A stretch of 64,000 bases of DNA, from assembly GCA_963663735.2 (NCBI GenBank), contig CAXXHN010000001.1, positions 434,001 to 498,000 of the forward strand, read 5' to 3'. The stretch comes from G963663735 sp963663735 (GTDB taxonomy: Bacteria > Acidobacteriota > UBA6911 > RPQK01 > JAPXNP01). The position numbers and the translations under genes were made by a program. This document shows, piece after piece, positions 16,726 to 23,850 of the stretch (its first letter is position 1; each line of letters begins with the position of its first letter). Under the pieces are notes generated by a model. That model was given only the letters and a program-made list of their open reading frames with translations. It ran no database searches and was not told the DNA's origin.

Positions 16726-17130
16726 TTATGACGGCAAAGTCTCTATCATAGGAAACTTATGAAGATCTTTATCCCAATTTGCTTTGCTGGAAATAAAAAT
16801 GTGAGCGGTGGGTGAGATGTGTATATCACAATCAAGGCTTCCAGCAGGAACCACCAGAAGTTCACCTCCCATTTGAATATTTGGAAGTGCCGATCCACAA
16901 ATTGAGCAAAATGATTTTTTGTGTTGAGTTGAAGGCAATGTAAAATTTGTGACCTTATCGACTCCTGACAACCATTTCAACTTGGCAGTAGAAGAAAAGA
17001 GATTGGCTCCATGAGCTGAACCTGTATCTTTTCGACACCGACTACAATGGCAAAGGTAAAAATTATCAAAATCGCCTTCTATTTCGAAAGTGACCTCACC
17101 ACAAAGGCATGATCCTGACTTTATACTCAT
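16726..17130 (-). CDS. GFA (glutathione-dependent formaldehyde-activating) family protein
   Basis: 134-residue member of the CENP-V/GFA zinc-binding family. Zinc ligands are visible as GSCLCGEVTFEIEG near residue 7, CHCSRCRKDTGSAHGANLF near residue 28 and FCSICGSALP near residue 74. Such proteins bind zinc and sometimes glutathione adducts; real formaldehyde activation is proven for few of them. It is a textbook cassette: the start lies close behind the GTTATGTGC border of the upstream attC and the stop abuts the next attC. GAGGAG precedes the ATG. The gene is AT-rich compared with the chromosome. Confidence 0.85.
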   Translation of the reverse strand: MSIKSGSCLCGEVTFEIEGDFDNFYLCHCSRCRKDTGSAHGANLFSSTAKLKWLSGVDKVTNFTLPSTQHKKSFCSICGSALPNIQMGGELLVVPAGSLDCDIHISPTAHIFISSKANWDKDLHKFPMIETLPS

Positions 17131-17170
17131 AGATTAAACTCCTCATAATAGTGACTCATGCAGACTGGAT

Positions 17171-17304
17171 GCACATAACGCCCAAAATCACGTGCGCCGC
17201 TATTAGCGCATCAATGTATAAAAAAGTTTACAAATTAAGGCAACGAACTGAACTCAAAATGAAGCACAGAATAAGGCGTCAGGTGCATTTTGATTGTTAT
17301 ATGG
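17171..17304 (-). repeat. Integron attC site (polysaccharide deacetylase cassette)
   Basis: 134-base site. On the minus strand CCATATAAC (R'', 17296-17304) stands five bases after the deacetylase stop; CAAAATGCACCTGACGCC and GGCGCACGTGATTTTGG form the L'' and L' arms; GTTATGTGC (R', 17171-17179) closes it. R'' is the exact reverse complement of GTTATATGG at 18233-18241, the border on the 5' side of the same cassette. That relation is required of a genuine integron cassette. Confidence 0.75.
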
Positions 17305-17308
17305 TGCT

Positions 17309-18214
17309 TTATTTGAAAATATTATTATTTTTAAAATAATCACCCAGGTAATCTTCACTTGAGCCACCATCTCTAAGGAGTTTTTCATCCCATCCTTTAC
17401 TTTTGGCGATTGCAGCGACCCTACCTTGGCCATTAAATAAAACGTCGGGAATTGTACAAGCAATGGGATCTTCATATGCCTCTTGAGGAGAAATAATCTT
17501 CCAGCCTTGTAAACGAATATGCTCAATCAAATCATCGATGAATAAAGCTGCCATATCATTTTCATGAAGCAACAAAACATGCTTAGGAGACCGCCCTAAC
17601 GTTTTATGTGCAATATTGTCGTAAAAAACAATGGATTCCCAAAGAATCGTAATATAAGCGTTCCTTAATGCGTTATAATCCACTTGCTTATCATTAGCCA
17701 AAGCCTTTTGAAGTAGACTATCCATATACCAATCGTAGTTATCGACAGTAACGTAACCATTTTTATACCCCATATCTCGTAAATGCTGACGAATACGATC
17801 TCTTGTTTTTATATCTTTGCCTTCATGTAGATATGGGTACCTGTAAAAGGGAACAACATTTTCAAAACCTTTCAATTGATTATGCGCCACCGATATATCA
17901 GAAAGGTATGTTTCAATATCTTTATTATTTGCAGAAAAGTGACTGTGGCTATGATTTCCAAGATGAAATCCTGCCTCAATATATGCCTCAATGCGTTTCT
18001 TTGACTTTTCCGTTATATTATTTGTTGTTACAAATAGAAAAACATCAAGTACATTGGATTTTTTAAGGCTTGCAATTAACTTTTGTGTTCTTTCCTGCCC
18101 TGAAAATAATCTTGAATCGGGTCGAGGAACGTCATCAAATGTGATTGCTATTTCTTGAGAGTGTACTGAAATAGTGGTGAATAATGTAATTAATAAGCAT
18201 AAAAAACGGTACAT
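17309..18214 (-). CDS. Secreted polysaccharide deacetylase (NodB homology)
   Basis: 301-residue CE4-type deacetylase. It has a Sec signal peptide (MYRFLCLLITLFTTISVHSQ), then IAITFDDVPRPDS with the metal/catalytic Asp pair near residue 27, FLFVTTNNI, and GFHLGNHSHSHF with the two metal-binding histidines near residue 92. The substrate is an N- or O-acetylated glycan of the cell envelope. I start it at ATG 18212-18214 with AAGGA upstream; a ten-codon extension would overlap the recombination border. It is the first cassette after attI-like copy C, and it is AT-rich like other captured genes here. Confidence 0.82.
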   Translation of the reverse strand: MYRFLCLLITLFTTISVHSQEIAITFDDVPRPDSRLFSGQERTQKLIASLKKSNVLDVFLFVTTNNITEKSKKRIEAYIEAGFHLGNHSHSHFSANNKDIETYLSDISVAHNQLKGFENVVPFYRYPYLHEGKDIKTRDRIRQHLRDMGYKNGYVTVDNYDWYMDSLLQKALANDKQVDYNALRNAYITILWESIVFYDNIAHKTLGRSPKHVLLLHENDMAALFIDDLIEHIRLQGWKIISPQEAYEDPIACTIPDVLFNGQGRVAAIAKSKGWDEKLLRDGGSSEDYLGDYFKNNNIFK

Positions 18215-18232
18215 TCTGTTTATTTCCTTCTG

Positions 18233-18408
18233 ACCATATAACAATAATTAGACAGATCCACATAAGATGCAGATCTTTTGATTTCTGTCCGTATAAGAAA
18301 CCCTCAGATATACTGCCGGAGTCTTAATAAGAAATTTATTTTCAATAATTTCAAATGCATCCAGGTATTTATTCATGCATGTTACCCGGGTTAATATAAA
18401 ATTCCCGC
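18233..18408 (-). repeat. attI-like repeat, copy C
   Basis: Lies between the decayed integrase and the first cassette, the position of an attI site. It shares its plan with copies A and B: sequence just after the integrase stop, ATCCAGGTATTTATTCAT-type block (18359-18376), a hairpin at 18254-18276 (AGATCC...AGATCT on the plus strand) and the cassette border GTTATATGG (18233-18241, minus strand). It is the most diverged of the three copies. Confidence 0.5.
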
Positions 18409-18660
18409 TCAAAGTGAGTCCATAAGGCTGCGAACACTGGCAGGGACGCAGTTGAGGACATTCGTATAAACCATAGGTATTCTAAGAGCCTCTTGGCCCG
18501 AGAGCTCCTGGACTGTTCGAATATCGTGACTGTCTTCATGCAAATGTGTTGCGAAATTATGCCTGCAAGTTTGGCAAGTAGCGTGTTCCATCAAACCTGC
18601 CTTGTTTATAGCGTCCCTAACAACTTTTTAAGCCTGAGATCCGTCAATATGGTGACGGCC
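18409..18660 (-). pseudogene. intI: Integron integrase (IntI-type) C-terminal remnant
   Basis: The minus strand encodes VVRDAINKAGLMEHATC, RHNFATHLHEDSHDIRTVQE and NVLNCVPASVRSLMDSL, which follow the C-terminus of integron tyrosine recombinases closely (HDIRTVQ, YTHVLN, GVRSPLD). Catalytic Arg and Tyr (MVYTN) remain, but both active-site histidines are Gln (CQTCRH, SGQEA). An in-frame TAA at 18631-18633 separates RHHIDGSQA, another family segment, from the rest. The N-terminal two thirds are missing. The orientation, with the integrase pointing toward the cassettes, is like that reported for Treponema integrons. Confidence 0.75.
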
Positions 18661-18865
18661 CTGTTGCCCTGCCCTGCAGAAGCCATCGCTACAATCCTTA
18701 ACCCATCTAAGTGCGGAAGACATTCACTATGAAATTCGTCTTATTTCTCAAGTACATAATATCGTATGAATTCAAAATTTTGTAGGATTTTTCTTTTATT
18801 CGGGCGGTGATAAATACCCTTCTCTGACTCATTGCTGCGAACAGAAATGTTATTAAGAATCCACC

Positions 18866-19000
18866 TCGCTTTCAGTCTTGTTGGGCTGGTGGCTGTCCTG
18901 CAAGTATTTCGAGTCCCGGGATTCAGCAGACCTGGTGGATTGATTGCAAACCCGGAAAGCCTGGTGGACAAAGTGGACGACATGGACCGGGCGGGCGGAT
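18866..19000 (+). pseudogene. Broken duplicate of an ABC permease 3' end
   Basis: Positions 18872-18943 read SVLLGWWLSCKYFESRDSAD then LVD and stop, matching the last residues (SALLGWWVTCRYFESRDSNR, LID) of the permease ending at 16509. The DNA similarity continues past the stop through GTGGACGACATGGACCGGGC (compare 16540-16560). Upstream of 18866 the similarity ends. It therefore marks a second copy of the ABC unit that has been lost, or a recombination scar. Confidence 0.6.
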
Positions 19001-19126
19001 CAAGGAAAATCCCGGACACCGGGCGCGGCCAGGGAAAAGCCTGTGCCAAAATAATATTTATTTCCCTGAACATGGTCCCTCACGGCCCCCCGCGGTCAGG
19101 TTGGGCAAATTTTCATTCGTCAGTTT

Positions 19127-20125
19127 TCATGGCTTGGTTTTTAATACCTCTTCTACCGGCCTCCTGAAGGATCCAGGCATGGCCTCAGCATACCCAATGC
19201 GCAGGAGCAGCAGGGGTTGTTCATTGTTCAAGCCCAAGTGTTTCTGCAACTTTTTCCGTATACTCATCTCTTCGCAGGGCATATTCAGGTGGGCGTGTTT
19301 TATATTTAACAGTGTCGCCGTTAGTGCAACCCTTTCAAAACTTCTGCCGAGGTTGATCCAGGAAAGCCTGTCATCATTCTCCGCAATGAACAACATTAAT
19401 CCGGATGAGCTTTTTATCAATTTCTCGCATTTTTTTGCTTCATTTTCGGGAGAGGCAAATTTCATTATGACCTTGCCCATCCACTGTGGTACTGACGGAG
19501 CCCCCATCACTGCTGACCTGAGTCCGTCCCGTAACCTTTCCGCGTCTGATTTGCTGAATCGAATCCACGAGACCAATTCGTCCATAAATTTTTTATTGTT
19601 AAACTGAACCAGGTTTCCCTCTTTAACAAACTCAATTAACGGTTCAATTTCAGTCTCTTCAGTGAATATCTTGAAAATAACCCCGTTCCGGGAAGAAGCT
19701 GTCTTGAGCGCCTGGATATCTTTTTCGGGAACAGGTTTTCCATTAAACATCCGGCGTGTCGCCTGACGCCGCGGAATTGCTCTAAAAAGCTGGTTGTCCC
19801 GGGAACCATCACATTTCTTCAGTTCCACTTCAATCTTTTCTGATTTATCTCCCTCCAGTGAGTACTTGATATCAGCTTTATATCCAAACTGGCCCGCGGC
19901 TATGACCAAATTCTCAAGAGCGCAGCCTAAACTTATGAATAACGCATGATCATCGGGGTCCACGACAGGGAGGCTTCTCCCGTAATCCGGCGAAATGGTG
20001 ATCACGTTCCTCATAACAGAAAAGTACCAGGGTTGAGTATTGTGACCCGAAGGGGCCAGGGTTGCCAGGCGGATGATTTCCTTTATTTCGGGGCCAGTAT
20101 CCCCTGTATTTTTATTGTTTATCAT
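19127..20125 (-). CDS. Acg-like nitroreductase family protein
   Basis: 332-residue two-lobe nitroreductase relative. EIKEIIRLATLAPSGHNTQPW near the N-terminus is the flavin-site motif of the Acg group, followed by DHALFISLGCALENLVIAAG and, after a linker, RRQATRRMFNGKPVP, the second half-domain. I chose the ATG at 20123-20125, which has AAGGA eight bases upstream; a far longer open frame overlaps the upstream gene and lacks support. The actual substrate is unknown. It follows the small membrane-protein gene by 28 bases and is probably co-transcribed. Confidence 0.75.
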   Translation of the reverse strand: MINNKNTGDTGPEIKEIIRLATLAPSGHNTQPWYFSVMRNVITISPDYGRSLPVVDPDDHALFISLGCALENLVIAAGQFGYKADIKYSLEGDKSEKIEVELKKCDGSRDNQLFRAIPRRQATRRMFNGKPVPEKDIQALKTASSRNGVIFKIFTEETEIEPLIEFVKEGNLVQFNNKKFMDELVSWIRFSKSDAERLRDGLRSAVMGAPSVPQWMGKVIMKFASPENEAKKCEKLIKSSSGLMLFIAENDDRLSWINLGRSFERVALTATLLNIKHAHLNMPCEEMSIRKKLQKHLGLNNEQPLLLLRIGYAEAMPGSFRRPVEEVLKTKP

Positions 20126-20153
20126 TGGTCGCATCCTTACTTTATTTATGTTT

Positions 20154-20573
20154 TCATCTGATTTCACGAACCGGAAAAAATAAATCCCTGATTCCTGATC
20201 CGCCACGGAAAGTGAAAATAAAATAGAGGAGTATGAACGTCGCGTCGATAATTCCGGTAAACCAGAATGTGGAAGGAAAATCTTCAAAAAATAACATATA
20301 GGCATAAAGCTGAATGACATAAAAGGCCCTCCCAATAATCAAACAGCCAACAACAAAAATATATCTTCGAATATTAAATGAGCAAAAAAACTGCAGGTAC
20401 GCGAAACAGAAAAAGAAAGAAGCGAGAAACACACTATAAAAAGAGTGGGTGTGAGGATCATCAATTAATCGGCCTGTTCCAATTATAAAAAGATACAGGA
20501 CCCCGGCTATGGTGTCCCAGATCCCGCCGGCAAAAAATGTTATTGCCAAAGGCCTCAGACTATTATTATCCAT
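20154..20573 (-). CDS. Hypothetical four-helix membrane protein
   Basis: 139-residue protein with four predicted membrane helices (about residues 8-30, 45-65, 70-92 and 100-122) and a basic C-terminus (FRGGSGIRDLFFPVREIR). I do not recognise the family. The ATG follows ACGGGA. It is transcribed with the downstream nitroreductase. Nothing indicates its function. Confidence 0.6.
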   Translation of the reverse strand: MDNNSLRPLAITFFAGGIWDTIAGVLYLFIIGTGRLIDDPHTHSFYSVFLASFFFCFAYLQFFCSFNIRRYIFVVGCLIIGRAFYVIQLYAYMLFFEDFPSTFWFTGIIDATFILLYFIFTFRGGSGIRDLFFPVREIR

Positions 20574-20677
20574 TCCCGTATTTCCATTCTTAATGGTTAT
20601 GATTTACCTCAGCCGCGCGGCCTCTGTTTCTCCAGAGGGCCAACGGCCCTACGGTAACCGGAAACTCACGCCGCGGA

Positions 20678-22282
20678 TTAATTTTCTTCCCTGATCACGA
20701 ATCGCTTCTCTTCCCCGGCTTTAAGGTCCAGTTCAATCCCATCCCGGAGCTGCTGTCCTGTGAATGGGCCAAGGGTTTCACCAGAAGCCAGATCAAGAAC
20801 ATACCTGGAGCCGGCATCCACAGTAAACCACTCCGGAAACTGGTTGATCCGCGGCCAGTCAATAGGAAGGTTCATGATGGTTTTGTGGCGGGGCACGTCA
20901 AATAAAAGCTTTCCGTTCCATTTTTTATCGGCCCGGATGGATAGGTATAATTCCCGGCCCCTGGCCGAAGCGCCAAAGACCAGACCCTGCCTCCAGGGCT
21001 GAATGCTGGTCCCCTGTGTTTTCCACAAGGCGTACATGATGCTGGTCCGGGCAAAGTTGCCGTCACCATGCCAGCCTTCAATCACCCCGTCTTCCTGCTG
21101 TTTTGACCACATCACCTTCATTTCGCTGTCGATCCAGCTGGCTGCCGATTCAACCGGTTCCCGGTTATAAAGGTTAAGCGCGCTTTCGATTGAATCAGCG
21201 TAACCGTCCGAACTGCCATGTTCCCAGTCATAATTCCGGTAATTGTCATTAAGAGCCGCGAGGGCTTTCAGGGTGGCGGTCCGATAGGTTTCAGTTTTAT
21301 CAAGCAGGTAAACAGTATAAAAACCGTTCAGCGTGTATCCCCAGGTATCGGCAATACTCGGCCTTACCGGGATTCCCGCAACCGGATTGATGATGTCGTA
21401 AAACAGGCCGTGTTCGTTTCTCCCCACCTCCAGGATCCGGTCCAGCATCAGGTGTATGGGTTCCATGTATTCCCGCTTCTTTGCCGGATCGGCAAAATTA
21501 ACCGTGGCGTAAAGTTCGCAGAGCCCTGAAACAATTTCACAGCCATGGTCCCTCAGCCTCAGGCTTTCTGAGTCACGGGTGGGATGGTGCCCATCTAACA
21601 GGTAGTAATCCCCCAACCGCATCGCCCATTCCAGGTACTTACTGTCTCCGGTTTTCCAGTAAACGCGGGAGAGGACCTGCAACATTTCCCCGTTCACCTC
21701 AACATTATCCGAGACTATATTTCCATAAGGGGTCTCAAGCGGAGCCTGCTTCCACATTTCGTCGAGAATGGAAATCATCCTTTCGGACCAGGGACTGGGG
21801 CCGAGCCATTCGGTCAAAGGCAGCAGCCCGTCCTTGATATATTCAGAAGATCCGAAGATGATTGATTCCAGGTCCGGTTCTTCAGTCTGAAAACCCTTTT
21901 TAGAAAAATCATAGGTATCGGGAAGGCTGTTGATCCGCGAAGTAATCCGGATTTCTGTTTCCAGCATATCCTTCATCCTGCCCTCAAAGAGACCCCGGTC
22001 CGTGAATAATGCCGTCAGGACCATGAACGGATAATTATCCGCCGCGGAGTCCTGGGCATTCCAGAACTGGTCCTTTGTATTTCTCGGAATCAGCCCGGTT
22101 TCTGGGTCAGCCAGCTTCAGCCACCCGTGTACAAAGGAATCGCAGCGGCGGAAACTCTCATTTGCGGCCGCTCCATTCTCCGCTGCCGTTTGAAAAAGAC
22201 TGCCATCCAGGTCAGAAGCGCAGGTAAAAGTGGAAAAGCTGAAAATTATCAGAGTGTGGAATAAAAAATTTCGTCCAGGCAT
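20678..22282 (-). CDS. Secreted (alpha/alpha)6-type glycosidase-like protein
   Basis: 534-residue exported protein. The first 22 residues form a signal peptide. The body has repeated helix pairs with aromatic and acidic residues typical of (alpha/alpha)6-barrel glycan enzymes: WNAQDSAADNYPFMVLTALF near residue 73, NGEMLQVLSRVYWKTGDSKYLEWAMRLGDYYL near 200, and ADTWGYTLNGFYTVYLLD near 315. A small C-terminal beta domain follows. I cannot assign a GH family. It stands alone; AGGAG lies ten bases before the ATG. Likely role: polysaccharide degradation in the periplasm. Confidence 0.6.
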   Translation of the reverse strand: MPGRNFLFHTLIIFSFSTFTCASDLDGSLFQTAAENGAAANESFRRCDSFVHGWLKLADPETGLIPRNTKDQFWNAQDSAADNYPFMVLTALFTDRGLFEGRMKDMLETEIRITSRINSLPDTYDFSKKGFQTEEPDLESIIFGSSEYIKDGLLPLTEWLGPSPWSERMISILDEMWKQAPLETPYGNIVSDNVEVNGEMLQVLSRVYWKTGDSKYLEWAMRLGDYYLLDGHHPTRDSESLRLRDHGCEIVSGLCELYATVNFADPAKKREYMEPIHLMLDRILEVGRNEHGLFYDIINPVAGIPVRPSIADTWGYTLNGFYTVYLLDKTETYRTATLKALAALNDNYRNYDWEHGSSDGYADSIESALNLYNREPVESAASWIDSEMKVMWSKQQEDGVIEGWHGDGNFARTSIMYALWKTQGTSIQPWRQGLVFGASARGRELYLSIRADKKWNGKLLFDVPRHKTIMNLPIDWPRINQFPEWFTVDAGSRYVLDLASGETLGPFTGQQLRDGIELDLKAGEEKRFVIREEN

Positions 22283-22350
22283 AGTGAAGAAACTCCTATC
22301 TGATTGGGAACAGGATGTTATCTAATCTGAAACCTGATACTCAGTATATG

Positions 22351-23025
22351 TCGAACTTCGACACTCGTGCTTCGCAATTAATAATTTCTCGGTACAATCA
22401 GGACATAGGTAACAGTCCGTTTAAACCCCTTCACCCGGGCGGCAGCAACAAACGCCGGAGGCGTGGCAGCCAATAGCCCCAGTTGACGACGGACCGAAGG
22501 TTCGGAGGAACCTGGGGTAAGGAAATCCCGCCCGACAGCTCCCAGCCCTGGCAGGGCGGCATAATGTCCCGAAATATCGTTATTTTCTCGCCTCATACGT
22601 TGTTTGATGGGAGGGACGCTATGACTCAATCGTATACATAAAATCTTCAACCCCTGATTTTCGGCACAAAATCCAGAGATGGCTGGATCAATGTTTCATG
22701 GGAGCAAAATCTTTATGGCCGGAGATGTTTGAAGGGATGAATGTCCTGGATCTTCTGCCACCCTTCCAGGGCTTAAATCGTATCGTGGTATCCTCTACCC
22801 CAGGTTCGCTCTGCTCACCTGGGGCTATTAGCGGACACACCTCCGGCGTTTAAGCTTTCCCGGAAACAGTATAGGGGATGGCATGTGCGTTTTCAACGGT
22901 AATGGGTGTTACCTATGTCCTGAATGATTAGCGTTACCGATGTCTTGACTGCATTCTGCTCTTGATGAAGCGCGAGTGTCGAATGTCGAATGACCTCGAA
23001 CTTCGACACTCGCGCTTCACAATTA
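22351..23025. repeat. Pair of 30-base direct repeats bounding an intergenic insertion
   Basis: TCGAACTTCGACACTCG at 22351 and again at 22996 open two 30-base segments that agree at 28 positions (22351-22380 and 22996-23025). They flank the inverted-repeat element described separately. The right copy also forms the 3' arm of a perfect 17-base inverted repeat, GAAGCGCGAGTGTCGAA (22967-22983) with TTCGACACTCGCGCTTC (23002-23018). No gene is recognisable anywhere in 22283-23062. Confidence 0.6.
22398..22923. mobile_element. Inverted-repeat-bounded element, non-coding IS remnant
   Basis: TCAGGACATAGGTAACA at 22398-22414 is the exact reverse complement of TGTTACCTATGTCCTGA at 22907-22923. A third, imperfect copy (TTACCGATGTCTTGA) follows at 22934. 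Such ends resemble insertion-sequence termini. The 490 bases between contain no transposase reading frame that I can support, only the CCAGGTT...ACCTGGGGC stem-like motif of a dispersed repeat, so this is a deleted IS or a MITE-like element. Confidence 0.45.
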
Positions 23026-23062
23026 ACTTTGCCGCTGTCTGATTCTGCTTAACTTCGCCTTT

Positions 23063-23791
23063 TTACATGATCCAGGAATCATCCCCTTCTTTGGAGAGAG
23101 TATCGTTTTCATCGTCCGATGCATCTGTTACCGGATAAAAATCCCTGTAAGAAACCCTTTCTTCCCGCGCCAACAAACGAGCCCTATGGCTGAAGTAATA
23201 TACCAATCCGGCCGCAAGGCCCAGGCAGAATCCAATGATATGACTGCTGTAACTGACCTGCGGGCTGACTGCTGAGGGAATGAGCAGAATCATGCTGATT
23301 CCAACCACATGCACAATCCTTCTGGCTACTGACCTGCTTCGTTCGATGCAAATGTAGGAGGAAAACCAGAAACCGGCCATCAGGTATACGGTGCCTGAAG
23401 CCCCCAGGATGATTACACCGGCCGGATAGGTGAACAGGGTGAGGTAAATGACCAGGCTGCCCAGCAAAGCTGTCAGAACCGGAAACACCCAGAAACCGAA
23501 ATAACCAAATAAAAGGTAGCTGAAGAAAAAGAAAAAAACAGCATTGGACAACAAATGTTTAAGGTCGGAGTGCAGCAGCTGGGCTGTGAATAACCTGATA
23601 TATTCACCACCGTTAAAAATCGCGTCTGAATTACCGCTGAACTCAGCCATGGTCCTTCCCCCATCCCGCCAGGCGTAAAGTGAAGCCACAAAAAGCAGGA
23701 GCACCCCGATAACCGCCGTGAGAAGGCTGTTTTCCCTGGGCCTCCTCGACAGGTGAGTTCTTACTACCCGATAATCACGCTGTTTTTTCAC
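23063..23791 (-). CDS. Rhomboid-family intramembrane serine protease
   Basis: 242-residue membrane protease with about six helices. Key residues are present: HSDLKHLLSN (H74, H79, N83) in the second helix region, the catalytic serine in GASG (S132), and the catalytic histidine in SSHIIGF (H184). Counting uses the GTG at 23789-23791, which follows AAGGTGAT; three codons more are possible. An acidic cytoplasmic tail (TDASDDENDTL) ends the protein. It would cleave single-span membrane proteins; substrates are unknown. It lies downstream of feoB in the same direction but 60 bases away. Confidence 0.9.
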   Translation of the reverse strand: MKKQRDYRVVRTHLSRRPRENSLLTAVIGVLLLFVASLYAWRDGGRTMAEFSGNSDAIFNGGEYIRLFTAQLLHSDLKHLLSNAVFFFFFSYLLFGYFGFWVFPVLTALLGSLVIYLTLFTYPAGVIILGASGTVYLMAGFWFSSYICIERSRSVARRIVHVVGISMILLIPSAVSPQVSYSSHIIGFCLGLAAGLVYYFSHRARLLAREERVSYRDFYPVTDASDDENDTLSKEGDDSWIM

Positions 23792-23850
23792 AACTATCAC
23801 CTTTTTAGCACATTACGCGAAAATATCAAGGACCCGGTAAACAAGGAACT

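Noticed and set aside
22378..22650. 90-codon frame in the IS-like remnant
   Set aside because: Low-complexity translation of repeat sequence with no transposase motif.
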